This document shows positions 24,499 to 34,858 of a stretch of DNA of 45,960 bases, piece by piece. The translations under genes were made by a program, and so were the position numbers. Below the pieces are notes generated by a model. It was not told where the DNA came from, searched no databases, and worked only from the letters and a program-made list of their open reading frames with translations. The stretch comes from Ectothiorhodospiraceae bacterium WFHF3C12. Lineage in GTDB: Bacteria > Pseudomonadota > Gammaproteobacteria > Nitrococcales > Nitrococcaceae. Position 1 is the first letter of the stretch; the number at the start of each line of letters is the position of its first letter. The stretch lies in assembly GCA_013519935.1 (NCBI GenBank), contig JACDUA010000034.1:1-45960 (forward strand), read 5' to 3'.

Positions 24499-27160
24499 TC
24501 ATTCCGCCACCGATCCGGCTTACGTGCGCGAGCTCGAGCGCCGGCTGGCCAAGCTCGAGAAGACCAATGCCGTGCTCCTGCGCGAGGCCGAGCGTCGCGC
24601 CGCCCAGGACGGCGGTGCGTTCGACCTGTTCCGTGCCGCCACGGCGCTGGAGGAGAAGGTCCGGGAGCGTACCGCGCGGCTGGAAGAGGCCAAGGCGCAG
24701 CTGCGCGATTCGCTGGCGCTGGTCCGGGCCACCCTGGAGGCGACCACCGACGGCATCCTGGTGGTGGATCGGGCGGGGCGCCTGGTGGACTATAATGAAC
24801 GGCTGCTCGCCCTGTGGCGCCTGCCGCGCGAGAAGCTCCAGCTCGGGGTTGAGGCCTACAACCAGTCCTTCGTGACGTCGCAGCTGCTGGACCCCGAGGG
24901 CTATGTGCGCCGCACCGAGGAGTACTATCAGGACCCGGAGTCCGAGGGCTTCGACGTGGTCCATCTCAAGGACGGGCGCATCTTCGAGCGTTATTCGGTC
25001 CCCCAGCGGGTGGGGGGCGAGGCCGTGGGGCGGGTCTGGGGTTACCGCGACGTCACCGAGCAGCGCCGGGCCGAGCAGGCATTGCGGGAGAGTGAGGCCC
25101 GCCTGGCCCAGGCCCAGCGCATCGCCCATATCGGCAACTGGGAGATCGATCTCGAGGATGGCAGGGTCTGGTTCTCCGACGAGATACTGCGGCTGTTCCA
25201 GATCGATCCGGACGCCTCCGAAAACCTGATTCGCGATGGCCTCGCCCAGCTGGATCCCGACGACCGCGAGGAAGCGTTGCAGTGGAACCAGGCGGCCCGC
25301 GACGGACGCACCGAGTTCCGCGGCGAATGGCGCATGACCCCCGCCGACGGCCAGGAGCGGATCCTCGGCGTCCACGCTCGGGTATTGCCGGATGAAGCGG
25401 GCAATCCCCGGCGCCTGGCCGGCACCTGCCAGGACATCACGGAGGTCAAGCGTTCCGAGGGTCTCAACGCGCGCCTGGGCCGGATCCTCGACAGCTCCTC
25501 CAACGAGATCTACGTGTTCGAGGCGGAAAGCCTGCGCTTCGTGCAGGCCAATGACAGCGCACTCGCCAACCTGGGCTACGGGAATAACCTGCTGCGGCAG
25601 CTGAGCCCACCCGACATCCATGGCGTCGACGAGGACACCTTCCGCGACTGGCTGGCGCCGCTGCTGGACGGCACGGTCCGGGAGCTGGTCTTCAACAGCG
25701 ACCATCACCGTCGGGACGGTTCCACCTACCCGGTGGAGCTGCATCTTCAGTATTCACCGGAGGAGCGTCCGGCGGTCATCGTGGCGGTCGTCCAGGACAT
25801 TACCGAGCGGCGCCGCTCCCACGAGCGCCTTTACTACCTGGCCAATTTCGACGAGCTCACGGGCCTGCCCAACCGCAGCCTGTTCCGTGACCGGCTGACC
25901 CAGGCCATTGCCCAGGCAAGGCGCGATGACGCGGGGCTCGCCGTGTTGTTCATGGATCTCGACCGTTTCAAGTCGGTCAACGACACCCTGGGCCACGGTA
26001 TCGGCGACGAGCTGCTGCGCGCGGTAGCGACGCGTGTGGGCGAGTGCCTGCGGGAAGTGGATACCTTCGCCCGCCAGGGCGGAGACGAGTTCACGGTGGT
26101 GTTGGGCGGGGTCGAATCGGCCCGGTCCGCGGCGGCGGTGGCGGAGAAGATCCTGGAGCGGTTCGCAACGCCTTTCACGGTGGGCGGGCACGAGATCTAC
26201 ACCTCCGGCAGTATCGGCATCACCCTTTTCCCGGACGATGCCGAGGACGCCGACGGGCTGCTGAAAAACGCCGACACGGCCATGTACCTCGCCAAGGAGC
26301 GGGGGCGCGGAACCTACCAGTTCTTCACGCCGGATCTCGATATCGCCGCCCGCGAGCGGCTGCTGCTGGAAGGCGGCCTGCGCAGGGCCGTGGAAAACGA
26401 CGAGCTGCGGCTTGCATACCAGCCCCAGGTGGATCTGCGCACCGGTGCCTTCATCGGCTTCGAGGCCCTGCTGCGCTGGGAGCACCCGGAGCTGGGACTG
26501 CTCTCGCCGGACCGATTCATCCCCATCGCCGAGGAAACCGGGACCATCATCCCCATCGGCGAGTGGGTGCTACGCCAGGCCTGCGCCCAGTGGCGCAAGT
26601 GGTGCGATCTCGGACTGCCGCCGATGACGGTTTCCGTGAACATGTCGGTGCGTCAGTTCCGCCAGCCGGACCTGGCGAGCGTTATCCAGCGCGCGCTGCG
26701 TGAGGCGGACATGGACGCGCACTGGCTGGAGCTGGAGCTCACCGAGAGCATGCTGATGACCAATGCCGACATGAGCACGGGCATTCTGGACGATCTCAAG
26801 GCAGTGGGCGCCCGGATGGCCGTCGACGATTTCGGCACCGGGTATTCGTCGCTGAACTACCTCAAGCGCTTCCCGCTGGATACTCTCAAGATCGATCGCT
26901 CCTTCATCAAGGATATCGATCGCGACTCCGATGACGCCGAAATCGCCCGGGGCATCATCGCTCTGGGCCGGGCGCTTCAGCTGACCGTTCTGGCCGAGGG
27001 GGTTGAGACCGCCGACCAGCGTGATTTCCTGCTGCGGGAGGGCTGCCATTTCGCCCAGGGTTTCATGTTCGGCCGCCCGGTCGCGCCGGAACAGGCCACC
27101 GACATCCTGCGGGCCAGTTTCCCCCGTAACAGCCGTCTGGTCGGGCACACCGGCGACTAG
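24491..27160 (+). CDS. PAS-PAS-PAS-GGDEF-EAL c-di-GMP turnover protein
   Basis: Soluble signalling protein of 889 residues. The order is coiled coil (about 10-75), three PAS domains (about 80-190, 200-315, 325-440), a diguanylate cyclase domain (about 450-610) and a phosphodiesterase domain (about 625-880). The cyclase site is intact (ARQGGDEF), and an inhibitory I-site RxxD (REVD) lies five residues before it. The EAL site is also intact: EALLRW, VNMSVRQF, ELTES, VDDFGTGYSS, KIDRSF and LAEGVET. Both making and breaking c-di-GMP are therefore possible. Translation is coupled to the upstream FIST protein, suggesting FIST ligand binding steers this enzyme. Confidence 0.93.
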   Translation: MSDHSATDPAYVRELERRLAKLEKTNAVLLREAERRAAQDGGAFDLFRAATALEEKVRERTARLEEAKAQLRDSLALVRATLEATTDGILVVDRAGRLVDYNERLLALWRLPREKLQLGVEAYNQSFVTSQLLDPEGYVRRTEEYYQDPESEGFDVVHLKDGRIFERYSVPQRVGGEAVGRVWGYRDVTEQRRAEQALRESEARLAQAQRIAHIGNWEIDLEDGRVWFSDEILRLFQIDPDASENLIRDGLAQLDPDDREEALQWNQAARDGRTEFRGEWRMTPADGQERILGVHARVLPDEAGNPRRLAGTCQDITEVKRSEGLNARLGRILDSSSNEIYVFEAESLRFVQANDSALANLGYGNNLLRQLSPPDIHGVDEDTFRDWLAPLLDGTVRELVFNSDHHRRDGSTYPVELHLQYSPEERPAVIVAVVQDITERRRSHERLYYLANFDELTGLPNRSLFRDRLTQAIAQARRDDAGLAVLFMDLDRFKSVNDTLGHGIGDELLRAVATRVGECLREVDTFARQGGDEFTVVLGGVESARSAAAVAEKILERFATPFTVGGHEIYTSGSIGITLFPDDAEDADGLLKNADTAMYLAKERGRGTYQFFTPDLDIAARERLLLEGGLRRAVENDELRLAYQPQVDLRTGAFIGFEALLRWEHPELGLLSPDRFIPIAEETGTIIPIGEWVLRQACAQWRKWCDLGLPPMTVSVNMSVRQFRQPDLASVIQRALREADMDAHWLELELTESMLMTNADMSTGILDDLKAVGARMAVDDFGTGYSSLNYLKRFPLDTLKIDRSFIKDIDRDSDDAEIARGIIALGRALQLTVLAEGVETADQRDFLLREGCHFAQGFMFGRPVAPEQATDILRASFPRNSRLVGHTGD

Positions 27161-27177
27161 CCCGGCCGGCGGGCCAA

Positions 27178-28188
27178 TCACCTGCGGGCCGACGCCGCCT
27201 TGCGTGCCTTGCGCCGGCCGCGGCCGCGGCGGGTGTTCTCCGGCGATGGCCGTCCCGCTTCCCGCCAGGCGCGGGCGCCGGCCAGGAATCCCTCGGGGTC
27301 CTGATAGGGCGTCGGTATGCCGCGAGGAAGGCGTTTGAACCGACGGTAGGTCCACTGGTACTGCTCCGGGATCCGCAGTATGGCCTCGGCGATTGCGTCG
27401 TTCATGGCCTGGGCGGCGACATGCACGTCCGCCGAGGCCACGTCCTCCGGCGCGGGGGTCAGGCGGATGCGGAAGCCGCGGCCGCGCGGCAGGCGCTCGG
27501 CAACCATGACCAGCGGCATCGTGCCGGTCTTGTTCGCCAGCTTCGGCACCAGGGTCATGGTCTTGGCGGGCCCGCCGAAGAACGCGACATAGACCCCTTC
27601 GTCGGGCGGTGTCTGATCCGGCAGCACGGCCAGGGCCTCGCCCTGGCGGAGCACCTTGAACGCCCCGCGGACGCCGGCGGCGCTGGCCGGCCAGAGCCGG
27701 CAGCCGGTCCGGGCGCGCGCCGAGCGGATCAGTGGCTCGAAGGAGCGCAAGCGCGGCGGGCGATACATGGCATTGGCCGGCACGTGCTGGGCGAAATAGA
27801 CCGGCAGCAGCTCCCAGGCGCCCAGGTGGGGCACGATATCCAGCATGCCCCGGCCGGAGCGCATGGCCTCCTCCACCAGCTCGAAACCCTCCACTTCGCG
27901 CACCAGCCGGTTCAGCCGGCGCGGGGACGCGTACCAGAACACGCCCATCTCGGCGAACACCTTGCCGAGCTCGCGAAGGCTCTGCCGGGCGATGCGCCGG
28001 CGCTCGAGGGCGTCCCTGTCCGGCAGGCACACGGCCAGGTTGGCCAGGGCATTACTGCGGGCGGGGTTGGGCACGATCCACAGCAGGGCGCCGAGGACGC
28101 TGCCCAGTGCGTGAAGCACCGGCAGCGGCAGCAGGGACAGTGCTTTCAGGCCGGCCCCGACCACCGCCGATATCGCACGGTCGACCAC
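27178..28188 (-). CDS. LpxL/HtrB-type lysophospholipid acyltransferase
   Basis: Inner-membrane acyltransferase of 336 residues. One N-terminal membrane helix (about 12-40) is followed by the catalytic HX4E motif (H121-LGAW-E126 in DIVPHLGAWELLP), LAVLPDQTPPDEGVYVAFFG and a C-terminal YQWTYRRFKRLP typical of lipid A secondary acyltransferases. These add the second acyl chains to Kdo-lipid A or similar lipids. The C-terminus is a long Arg/Lys tail. It begins 13 bp after the zinc-finger gene and is the last of a leftward run with glnE and ilvE. Whether it acts on lipid A or on another lipid is open. Confidence 0.88.
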   Translation of the reverse strand: MVDRAISAVVGAGLKALSLLPLPVLHALGSVLGALLWIVPNPARSNALANLAVCLPDRDALERRRIARQSLRELGKVFAEMGVFWYASPRRLNRLVREVEGFELVEEAMRSGRGMLDIVPHLGAWELLPVYFAQHVPANAMYRPPRLRSFEPLIRSARARTGCRLWPASAAGVRGAFKVLRQGEALAVLPDQTPPDEGVYVAFFGGPAKTMTLVPKLANKTGTMPLVMVAERLPRGRGFRIRLTPAPEDVASADVHVAAQAMNDAIAEAILRIPEQYQWTYRRFKRLPRGIPTPYQDPEGFLAGARAWREAGRPSPENTRRGRGRRKARKAASARR

Positions 28189-28201
28189 GGCCGTGGGCCG
28201 G

Positions 28202-28456
28202 TCAGTCGCGGCGGTGGTGGCGCTTGAGCTCCGGATCGTCCGGGTCGAAGTCCTTCAGGTAGAACTCGGCCCCGCAGTAGATGCACTTGCCTTCGCCGGT
28301 CTTGTGCAGCGGGATGTAGACCTTGGGATGGGAGTTCCACAGGTACATGCCCGGCATGGGGCAGGACAGCGGCAGGTCGTCCACGGTGACCTCGTAGCGG
28401 TTGGCCGCGTTGGGCTGGATCAGATCCGTACGGTCGTGGGTCTGCGGGTCTGGCAC
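28202..28456 (-). CDS. CHCC-type zinc-finger protein
   Basis: Small protein of 84 residues with a CHCC zinc-binding set: C32, H43, C58 and C61 (LSCPMPG, NSHPKVYIPL, GKCIYCGAEF). This family is related to a subunit of mitochondrial complex I, and its bacterial role is unclear. It is commonly found near ilvE in gammaproteobacteria, which matches its place 18 bp after ilvE. The C-terminus is acidic then basic (FDPDDPELKRHHRRD). Confidence 0.9.
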   Translation of the reverse strand: MPDPQTHDRTDLIQPNAANRYEVTVDDLPLSCPMPGMYLWNSHPKVYIPLHKTGEGKCIYCGAEFYLKDFDPDDPELKRHHRRD

Positions 28457-28474
28457 GGTACTCTCTCCTGCTGC

Positions 28475-29398
28475 CTAGTCAACGAAGGTCAGCCATTCGG
28501 GGTGGCTGTCGCGACGCCCTTCCACCTGATCGAAGTACATCTTCTGCAGGCGCTCGGTGATGGGCCCGCGCCGGCCCTGGCCGATGACCCGGCCGTCGAG
28601 CTCGCGCACCGGCGTGACTTCGGCGGCCGTGCCGGTGAAGAAGGCCTCGTCGGCGGTGTAGACCTCGTCGCGGGTGATGCGCTTCTCCGTGATGGTGATG
28701 CCCGCCTCCCGCGCCAGCTCCAGCACCGTGTCCCGGGTGATGCCCTCCAGGCAGGAGGTCAGGTCCGGGGTATAGACGTGGCCGCCGCGGACCATGAAGA
28801 AGTTCTCACCGGAGCCTTCCGAGACGAAACCGTCGACGTCCAGCAGCAGGGCCTCGTCGTAGCCGCAGGAGACCGCTTCCTGCAGCGCCATCATGGAGTT
28901 GATGTACTGCCCGTTGGCCTTGGCCCGGCACATGGCGATGTTGACGTGGTGGCGGTTGAACGACGAGGTCTTGATGCGGATGCCGTTGACGATGCTCTCC
29001 TCGCCGAGATACGCGCCCCAGTGCCAGGCCGCGATGCTGCAGTGAACGCGCAGGTTGTCGGCGCGCAGGCCCATGCCCTCGGCGCCGAAGAAGAACATGG
29101 GGCGGATGTAGGCGCTTTCCAGTTCGTTGCGCTTGACCGCCTCGATACAGGCGGCGTTCACCGTGTCCTCGTCATAGGGCGGCGTCATGCCCAGGATCTT
29201 CGCCGAGTTGAACAGCCGCCGTGTGTGCTCCTTGAGCCGGAAGATGGCGGTGCCGCGGTCGGTGTTGTAGGCGCGGATGCCTTCGAATGCGCCCATGCCG
29301 TAATGCAGGGTGTGGGTCAGGACGTGGACGTTGGCTTCGCGCCAGGGGACGAATTGTCCGTCCATCCAGATGACGCCGTCGCGATCCGCCATACTCAT
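28475..29398 (-). CDS. ilvE: Branched-chain amino acid aminotransferase
   Basis: PLP-dependent fold-IV transaminase of 307 residues that makes valine, leucine and isoleucine from their keto acids with glutamate as donor. The PLP lysine is K160 in CRAKANGQYINS. Other signatures are WMDGQFVPWREANVHVLTHTLHYG, FEGIRAY and DGFVSEGSGENFF. The ATG at 29398 has GGAG upstream and gives the standard length; the frame is open further upstream without family similarity. The glnE-ilvE order is conserved in pseudomonads and relatives. Confidence 0.95.
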   Translation of the reverse strand: MSMADRDGVIWMDGQFVPWREANVHVLTHTLHYGMGAFEGIRAYNTDRGTAIFRLKEHTRRLFNSAKILGMTPPYDEDTVNAACIEAVKRNELESAYIRPMFFFGAEGMGLRADNLRVHCSIAAWHWGAYLGEESIVNGIRIKTSSFNRHHVNIAMCRAKANGQYINSMMALQEAVSCGYDEALLLDVDGFVSEGSGENFFMVRGGHVYTPDLTSCLEGITRDTVLELAREAGITITEKRITRDEVYTADEAFFTGTAAEVTPVRELDGRVIGQGRRGPITERLQKMYFDQVEGRRDSHPEWLTFVD

Positions 29399-29493
29399 GC
29401 GCTGCTCTCCTCGACAGGCATACGCTTCATGCTCGTGGGTTGCCGTCAGTGCCCGGGGCCGTGCCGCCCGGACCGCCCGTGAAGGCGGGTCCG

Positions 29494-32400
29494 TTATTCG
29501 CCGTCCTCCGCTCCCATGAGCCGCCGCCACATTGCCGCGACCGTGTCGCGTTCCTCGGCGAACTCCGCTACCGGCACGCGGGCCGGCAACTCCTGGAGGG
29601 TGAGCTGGTGAATGCGGGCCCGGTAGGCGCGGTAGGCGTCCGCCAGTACACGCGCGTCCGCCGCGCCGATCCAGCCTGCCTGGCTCAATGCGTCGAGCAG
29701 TCGGATGTTGTCCGTGTAGCGCAGCAGATCCTGCTGCTCGCAGGCCCCGGCCAAAACCCCATATTGGACCATAAATTCGATATCGGCGACACCGCCGCGG
29801 TCCTGCTTGACGTCGAACACCTCGGGATCCCGGGCGCCCTTCTCGGCGCGCTGGCGCTCGCGCATGTGGCGCACTTCCTGGCGCAGGGCCTCCGCGTCGC
29901 GTTGCTGTTGCAGGATCTCGCGCCGCACCGCCTCGAAACCCTCGCGCACCGCCGCTGTTCCCGCGACGCTGCGGGCCCGCACCAGCGCCTGGTGTTCCCA
30001 GGTCCAGGCCTTGTTGCGCTGGTAGTCCTCGAAGGCCTTGAGGCTGGAGCTGAGCAGCCCCGCGTTGCCGCTGGGGCGTAGCCGGGTATCGACCTCGTAG
30101 AGCACTCCCCCCGGGGTGGGCGTGCTCAGGATGTGGATGACCCGCTGGGTCAGCCGGGCGAAGAAGACCTGGTTGTCGACACCACGCTCGCCGTCGGTGG
30201 CCAGACCCTCGGCACGGCTGTCATGGAGGAAGACCAGATCCAGATCGGAGCCGTAGCTGAGCTCGATCCCGCCCAGCTTGCCGTAGGCCGCCACCGCGTA
30301 ACCGGCCGGCTCGGTGCCGCCGTCCTCGGTGCGCGCCTGGGGCACGCCGTAGCGGCGCGTGGCGTAGTTCACGGCGATGTCCAGCGCCTTGCGCAGTACC
30401 GTTTCGGCGATCTCCGTGAGGTAATCGCTGATCACCATCAGCGGCAAGGCGCCGCTGATGTCGGCGGCGGCGACGCGCAGGTAGTTGGTGTTCTTGAAGT
30501 GGCGCAGCAGCTCCATCTGCTCTTCCAGGTCCTCCTCGTCCACCCGTTCGAGCATGCCGGCGAGCTCGGTCTCGAGCGCCTCGCCGGTGAGGGGCTCGTA
30601 CAGGGTGCGCGGGTCCAGCAGCTCGTCCAGCAGCAACGGATGTCGGGACAGGAAGCGGGCCACCCACGGGCTGCCGCTGCACAGTTTGACCAGCTGCGAA
30701 AGCGCCATCGGGTGCTCGGCCAGCAGCGCCAGGTAGGCCGTGCGGCGCATGATCGCGTCCAGCAGCCGCACGATGCGCTCCAGCGTGGCATCGGGTCGTT
30801 TGTCGCGGCCGGCGGCGGCCAGCACCATGGGCATGAGCCGGTCCAGGCGGCTGCGGCCCTGGGCGCTGAGCGCCCGGCAGTGATTGCTCTCGCGCATGGC
30901 GTCGAGCACGCGCAGGATCTCCGCGGGGTCGCGGAATCCCGTTTCGGCCAGCACCGACTCGGCGCGTTCGTCGTCCAGCTGGTCCATCCAGACCTCTTCC
31001 AGGCCGGGCTCCTCGCTGCCGGTCTCGCTGCTCTGGGGCGCCATGAAGACCTGGTCGAAGTGACCGTGAATCCGCTGGCGCAGATCTTCCAGCTCGGCAT
31101 GGAGGCTCGCCCAGTCCGGGTAGCCCATGGCCGTGGCCAGGCGCTGGCGGTCGAGCTCGCCCTCGGGCAGCTCGTGGGTCTGGCGGTCGTACAGCGCCTG
31201 GAGGCGGTTCTCCACCCGGCGCAGATACCTGTAGCCCTCGGTGAGCTCCCGCACCGCGTGTTCGGGCAGCAGGTCCTCCTCGCCCAGGTAGGCGAGCACC
31301 GGCAGCAGGCGGCGCTCACGCAGGTTCGGGTCGCGGCCGCCGCGGATCAGCTGGAACGCCTGGCCGATGAACTCCACTTCGCGGATGCCGCCGATGCCCA
31401 GCTTGATGTTGCGCTCCATGCCTTCCTGGGCCATCTGCCGGGAAATCAGCGCCTTCATGTCCCGCAGCTGCTCCAGGGCGCCGTAGTCGAGGTAGCGGCG
31501 GTAGACGAACGGCCGCAGGTCCTCCAGCAGCGACGCGCCGGCATGGTAGTCACCACCCACTGCCCGGGCCTTGATCAGCGCGTAGCGTTCCCATTCCCGG
31601 CCCTGGTCCTGGTAGTAGAGCTCCATGGCCGGGAAGCTCATGGCCAGGGGACCGCTGTCGCCATAGGGGCGCAGTCGCATGTCCACGCGGTACACGGTGC
31701 CGTCGGCCGTTGTGGCGTCGAGCAGATTGATCAGGGCCCGGCCCATGCGGGTGAAGAACTCCTCGTTCGCCATCCCGCGCCGGCCGTCCGTCTGGCCCTT
31801 TTCCGGGAAGGCGAAGATCAGGTCGATATCCGAGGAGAAATTGAGCTCGCCACCGCCGAGCTTGCCCATGCCGAACACCACCATCTGCTGCGCGTCGCCG
31901 TTATCGTTGCGCGGCACGCCGAAGCGCTCGCAGTGCCACTCATAGGTGCGGTGAAGCGCCAGGTCGATGCAGGTCTCGGCCAGCGCGGAAAGCCCCCAGA
32001 GGGTGTCCTCGAGGCTGTCCCAGCCGGCGATGTCCCGCCAGGCCAGGCGCACGGTCTCGCGCACCCGGAACCGGCGTAGAGCACGGCCCAGGGCCTCCTG
32101 GCTGTCTGCCTCGGCAGTGGCGGCTTCCAGCCGTTGGCGGTAGCCGTCGGGTTCGTAGGCGGTGACCAGGTCGCCGCTGGCGAGATCGTCCAGCAGGCCC
32201 GCCATGCGCACGCAGGTGCGCGCCACGAACTCGCTGCTGCCCCAGACGAGCGGCAGCGTGGCGAGCACGTCCGTGTCCTGCGGCAATGCATGACCGTCGG
32301 CGTACTCTCCCAGGCGATCGGTCACGGAGCCGCGGAGCGTCTCGGGCAGGCCGTCGAGGGCGTCGGCCAGGGCCGCGGGATAGGGCTGCGATTGCGTCAT
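29494..32400 (-). CDS. glnE: Bifunctional glutamine synthetase adenylyltransferase/deadenylase
   Basis: Enzyme of 968 residues that adds AMP to, and removes it from, glutamine synthetase in response to PII. It has two nucleotidyltransferase domains: the N-terminal one with GKLGGGELNFSSDIDLIF and the C-terminal one with GKLGGIELSYGSDLDLVFLHD, each followed by a helical GlnD-PII-uridylyltransferase-like domain. The length is normal. It is the first gene of the leftward run. No ntrB, ntrC or glnA is in the window. Confidence 0.95.
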   Translation of the reverse strand: MTQSQPYPAALADALDGLPETLRGSVTDRLGEYADGHALPQDTDVLATLPLVWGSSEFVARTCVRMAGLLDDLASGDLVTAYEPDGYRQRLEAATAEADSQEALGRALRRFRVRETVRLAWRDIAGWDSLEDTLWGLSALAETCIDLALHRTYEWHCERFGVPRNDNGDAQQMVVFGMGKLGGGELNFSSDIDLIFAFPEKGQTDGRRGMANEEFFTRMGRALINLLDATTADGTVYRVDMRLRPYGDSGPLAMSFPAMELYYQDQGREWERYALIKARAVGGDYHAGASLLEDLRPFVYRRYLDYGALEQLRDMKALISRQMAQEGMERNIKLGIGGIREVEFIGQAFQLIRGGRDPNLRERRLLPVLAYLGEEDLLPEHAVRELTEGYRYLRRVENRLQALYDRQTHELPEGELDRQRLATAMGYPDWASLHAELEDLRQRIHGHFDQVFMAPQSSETGSEEPGLEEVWMDQLDDERAESVLAETGFRDPAEILRVLDAMRESNHCRALSAQGRSRLDRLMPMVLAAAGRDKRPDATLERIVRLLDAIMRRTAYLALLAEHPMALSQLVKLCSGSPWVARFLSRHPLLLDELLDPRTLYEPLTGEALETELAGMLERVDEEDLEEQMELLRHFKNTNYLRVAAADISGALPLMVISDYLTEIAETVLRKALDIAVNYATRRYGVPQARTEDGGTEPAGYAVAAYGKLGGIELSYGSDLDLVFLHDSRAEGLATDGERGVDNQVFFARLTQRVIHILSTPTPGGVLYEVDTRLRPSGNAGLLSSSLKAFEDYQRNKAWTWEHQALVRARSVAGTAAVREGFEAVRREILQQQRDAEALRQEVRHMRERQRAEKGARDPEVFDVKQDRGGVADIEFMVQYGVLAGACEQQDLLRYTDNIRLLDALSQAGWIGAADARVLADAYRAYRARIHQLTLQELPARVPVAEFAEERDTVAAMWRRLMGAEDGE

Positions 32401-32486
32401 GGCGGAAGCTTACGCGGGGGTGGAGCGGGGCGACAAGGCATGTCTGGCCACAGATGAACACCGATAGACACAGATTGTGCAAATGG

Positions 32487-32570
32487 CGCCTGTAGGAGCG
32501 CCGCGAGGCGCGATTATCCCGGCGTAACGCCCGCATGATCGCGGCTTGCGCCGCTCCTACAGGTGCCGGA
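32487..32570. repeat. Paired palindromic (REP/BIME-like) repeat, copy 1
   Basis: The outer arms CCTGTAGGAGCG (32489-32500) and CGCTCCTACAGG (32552-32563) are perfect inverted repeats. Inside are two small hairpins, GCGCC-gcga-GGCGC (32498-32511) and GCGGC-ttgc-GCCGC (32541-32554). A related, partly decayed copy lies in the accC-plsY gap, sharing an identical 18-base core. Confidence 0.8.
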
Positions 32571-32582
32571 GCCCATGTTCGT

Positions 32583-32650
32583 GGGAGCGGCGACCCAAAC
32601 GCGAATGGCGCGACCGGCCTCCGCCCATGGCGTTTGGGGGTGGCGCTCCC
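32583..32650. repeat. Second inverted repeat beside the REP-like element
   Basis: GGGAGCG (32583-32589) and CCCAAACGC (32594-32602) pair with GCGTTTGGG (32630-32638) and CGCTCCC (32644-32650). This gives 16 paired bases with a 4/5-base internal bulge and a 27-base loop. It starts 12 bp after the first element. Confidence 0.65.
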
Positions 32651-32693
32651 GAAACGCGCACCGAATCATCCATGTTCTTCTGTGGCTACAAAC

Positions 32694-32720
32694 AAAAAAC
32701 CCCGCCGGGAGGCGGGGTTT
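32694..32720 (-). terminator. Rho-independent terminator of groESL
   Basis: Read leftward, the stem CCCCGCC-TCCC-GGCGGGG is followed by six T residues and more T-rich sequence. It lies 28 bp after the groEL stop. Confidence 0.88.
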
Positions 32721-32747
32721 CGTTTCCGTGGCGTTGAGCCGCAGGGC

Positions 32748-34424
<1,677 letters not shown>

Positions 34425-34459
34425 TCAGTAAGTAATGCGGCTTTCGCGCTTGAGCGGCG

Positions 34460-34750
34460 TTAGCCCTCGATGACGGCCATGATGTCGTCTTCGCGCATGA
34501 CGAGCAGCTCCTCGTCCCCCAGCTTGACCTCGGTGCCGGCGAACTTGCCGAACAGCACCTTGTCGCCGACCTTCACGTCCAGGGGGCGGACCTCGCCGTT
34601 GTCCAGCTGCTTGCCGTTGCCCACGGCCTGGACTTCACCCTTGATCGGCTTCTCGGCAGCCGAATCCGGGATCACGATGCCGCCCGGGGAGGTGCGCTCT
34701 TCCTCCATGCGCTTGATGACAACGCGATCGTGCAATGGGCGAATATTCAT
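34460..34750 (-). CDS. groES: Co-chaperonin GroES (Hsp10)
   Basis: Lid of the GroEL ring, 96 residues. Typical sequence includes [18 protein letters not shown], the mobile loop [17 protein letters not shown] and [13 protein letters not shown]. First gene of the groESL operon, with GGGAGAGAAG before the ATG and the CIRCE operator in its leader. Confidence 0.98.
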   Translation of the reverse strand: MNIRPLHDRVVIKRMEEERTSPGGIVIPDSAAEKPIKGEVQAVGNGKQLDNGEVRPLDVKVGDKVLFGKFAGTEVKLGDEELLVMREDDIMAVIEG

Positions 34751-34804
34751 CGGGCTTCTCTCCCTTAATGTCTGTGCAATGCTGTTGAATGCTCTCGGCG
34801 ATTG

Positions 34805-34831
34805 TTAGCACTCGCCTTAAGTGAGTGCTAA
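34805..34831. promoter_or_regulatory. CIRCE operator (HrcA binding site)
   Basis: TTAGCACTC, nine bases, GAGTGCTAA: a perfect match to the CIRCE consensus. It abuts the -10 of the groES promoter on the downstream side, where HrcA would block transcription. HrcA binding to CIRCE is established; the hrcA gene is not in this window. Confidence 0.95.
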
Positions 34832-34858
34832 TGATAGTAGCGATTGCATCGGAGTCAA
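34831..34858 (-). promoter_or_regulatory. Sigma-70-type promoter of groES-groEL
   Basis: Read leftward: TTGACT (34858-34853), 16 bases, TATCAT (34836-34831), immediately followed by CIRCE. This supports housekeeping transcription with HrcA repression; I see no clear heat-shock sigma-32 match. Confidence 0.8.

Larger units (their letters stand above)
32401..32747. other. Non-coding stretch between groEL and glnE
   Basis: No gene is seen. Starting from the glnE side it holds a short CACAGAT direct repeat (32449 and 32469), a paired palindromic repeat, a second large inverted repeat and the groEL terminator. The glnE promoter must lie near its left end, but I see no strong match. Confidence 0.7.

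Noticed and set aside
27160-27174. GCCCG-N5-CGGGC as a shared terminator between convergent genes
   Set aside because: Five-base stem without T-runs on either side, in very GC-rich DNA where such pairs are common.
32449-32475. Two CACAGAT units as a small CRISPR-like or tandem array
   Set aside because: Only two 7-bp units 20 bp apart, with no further copies.
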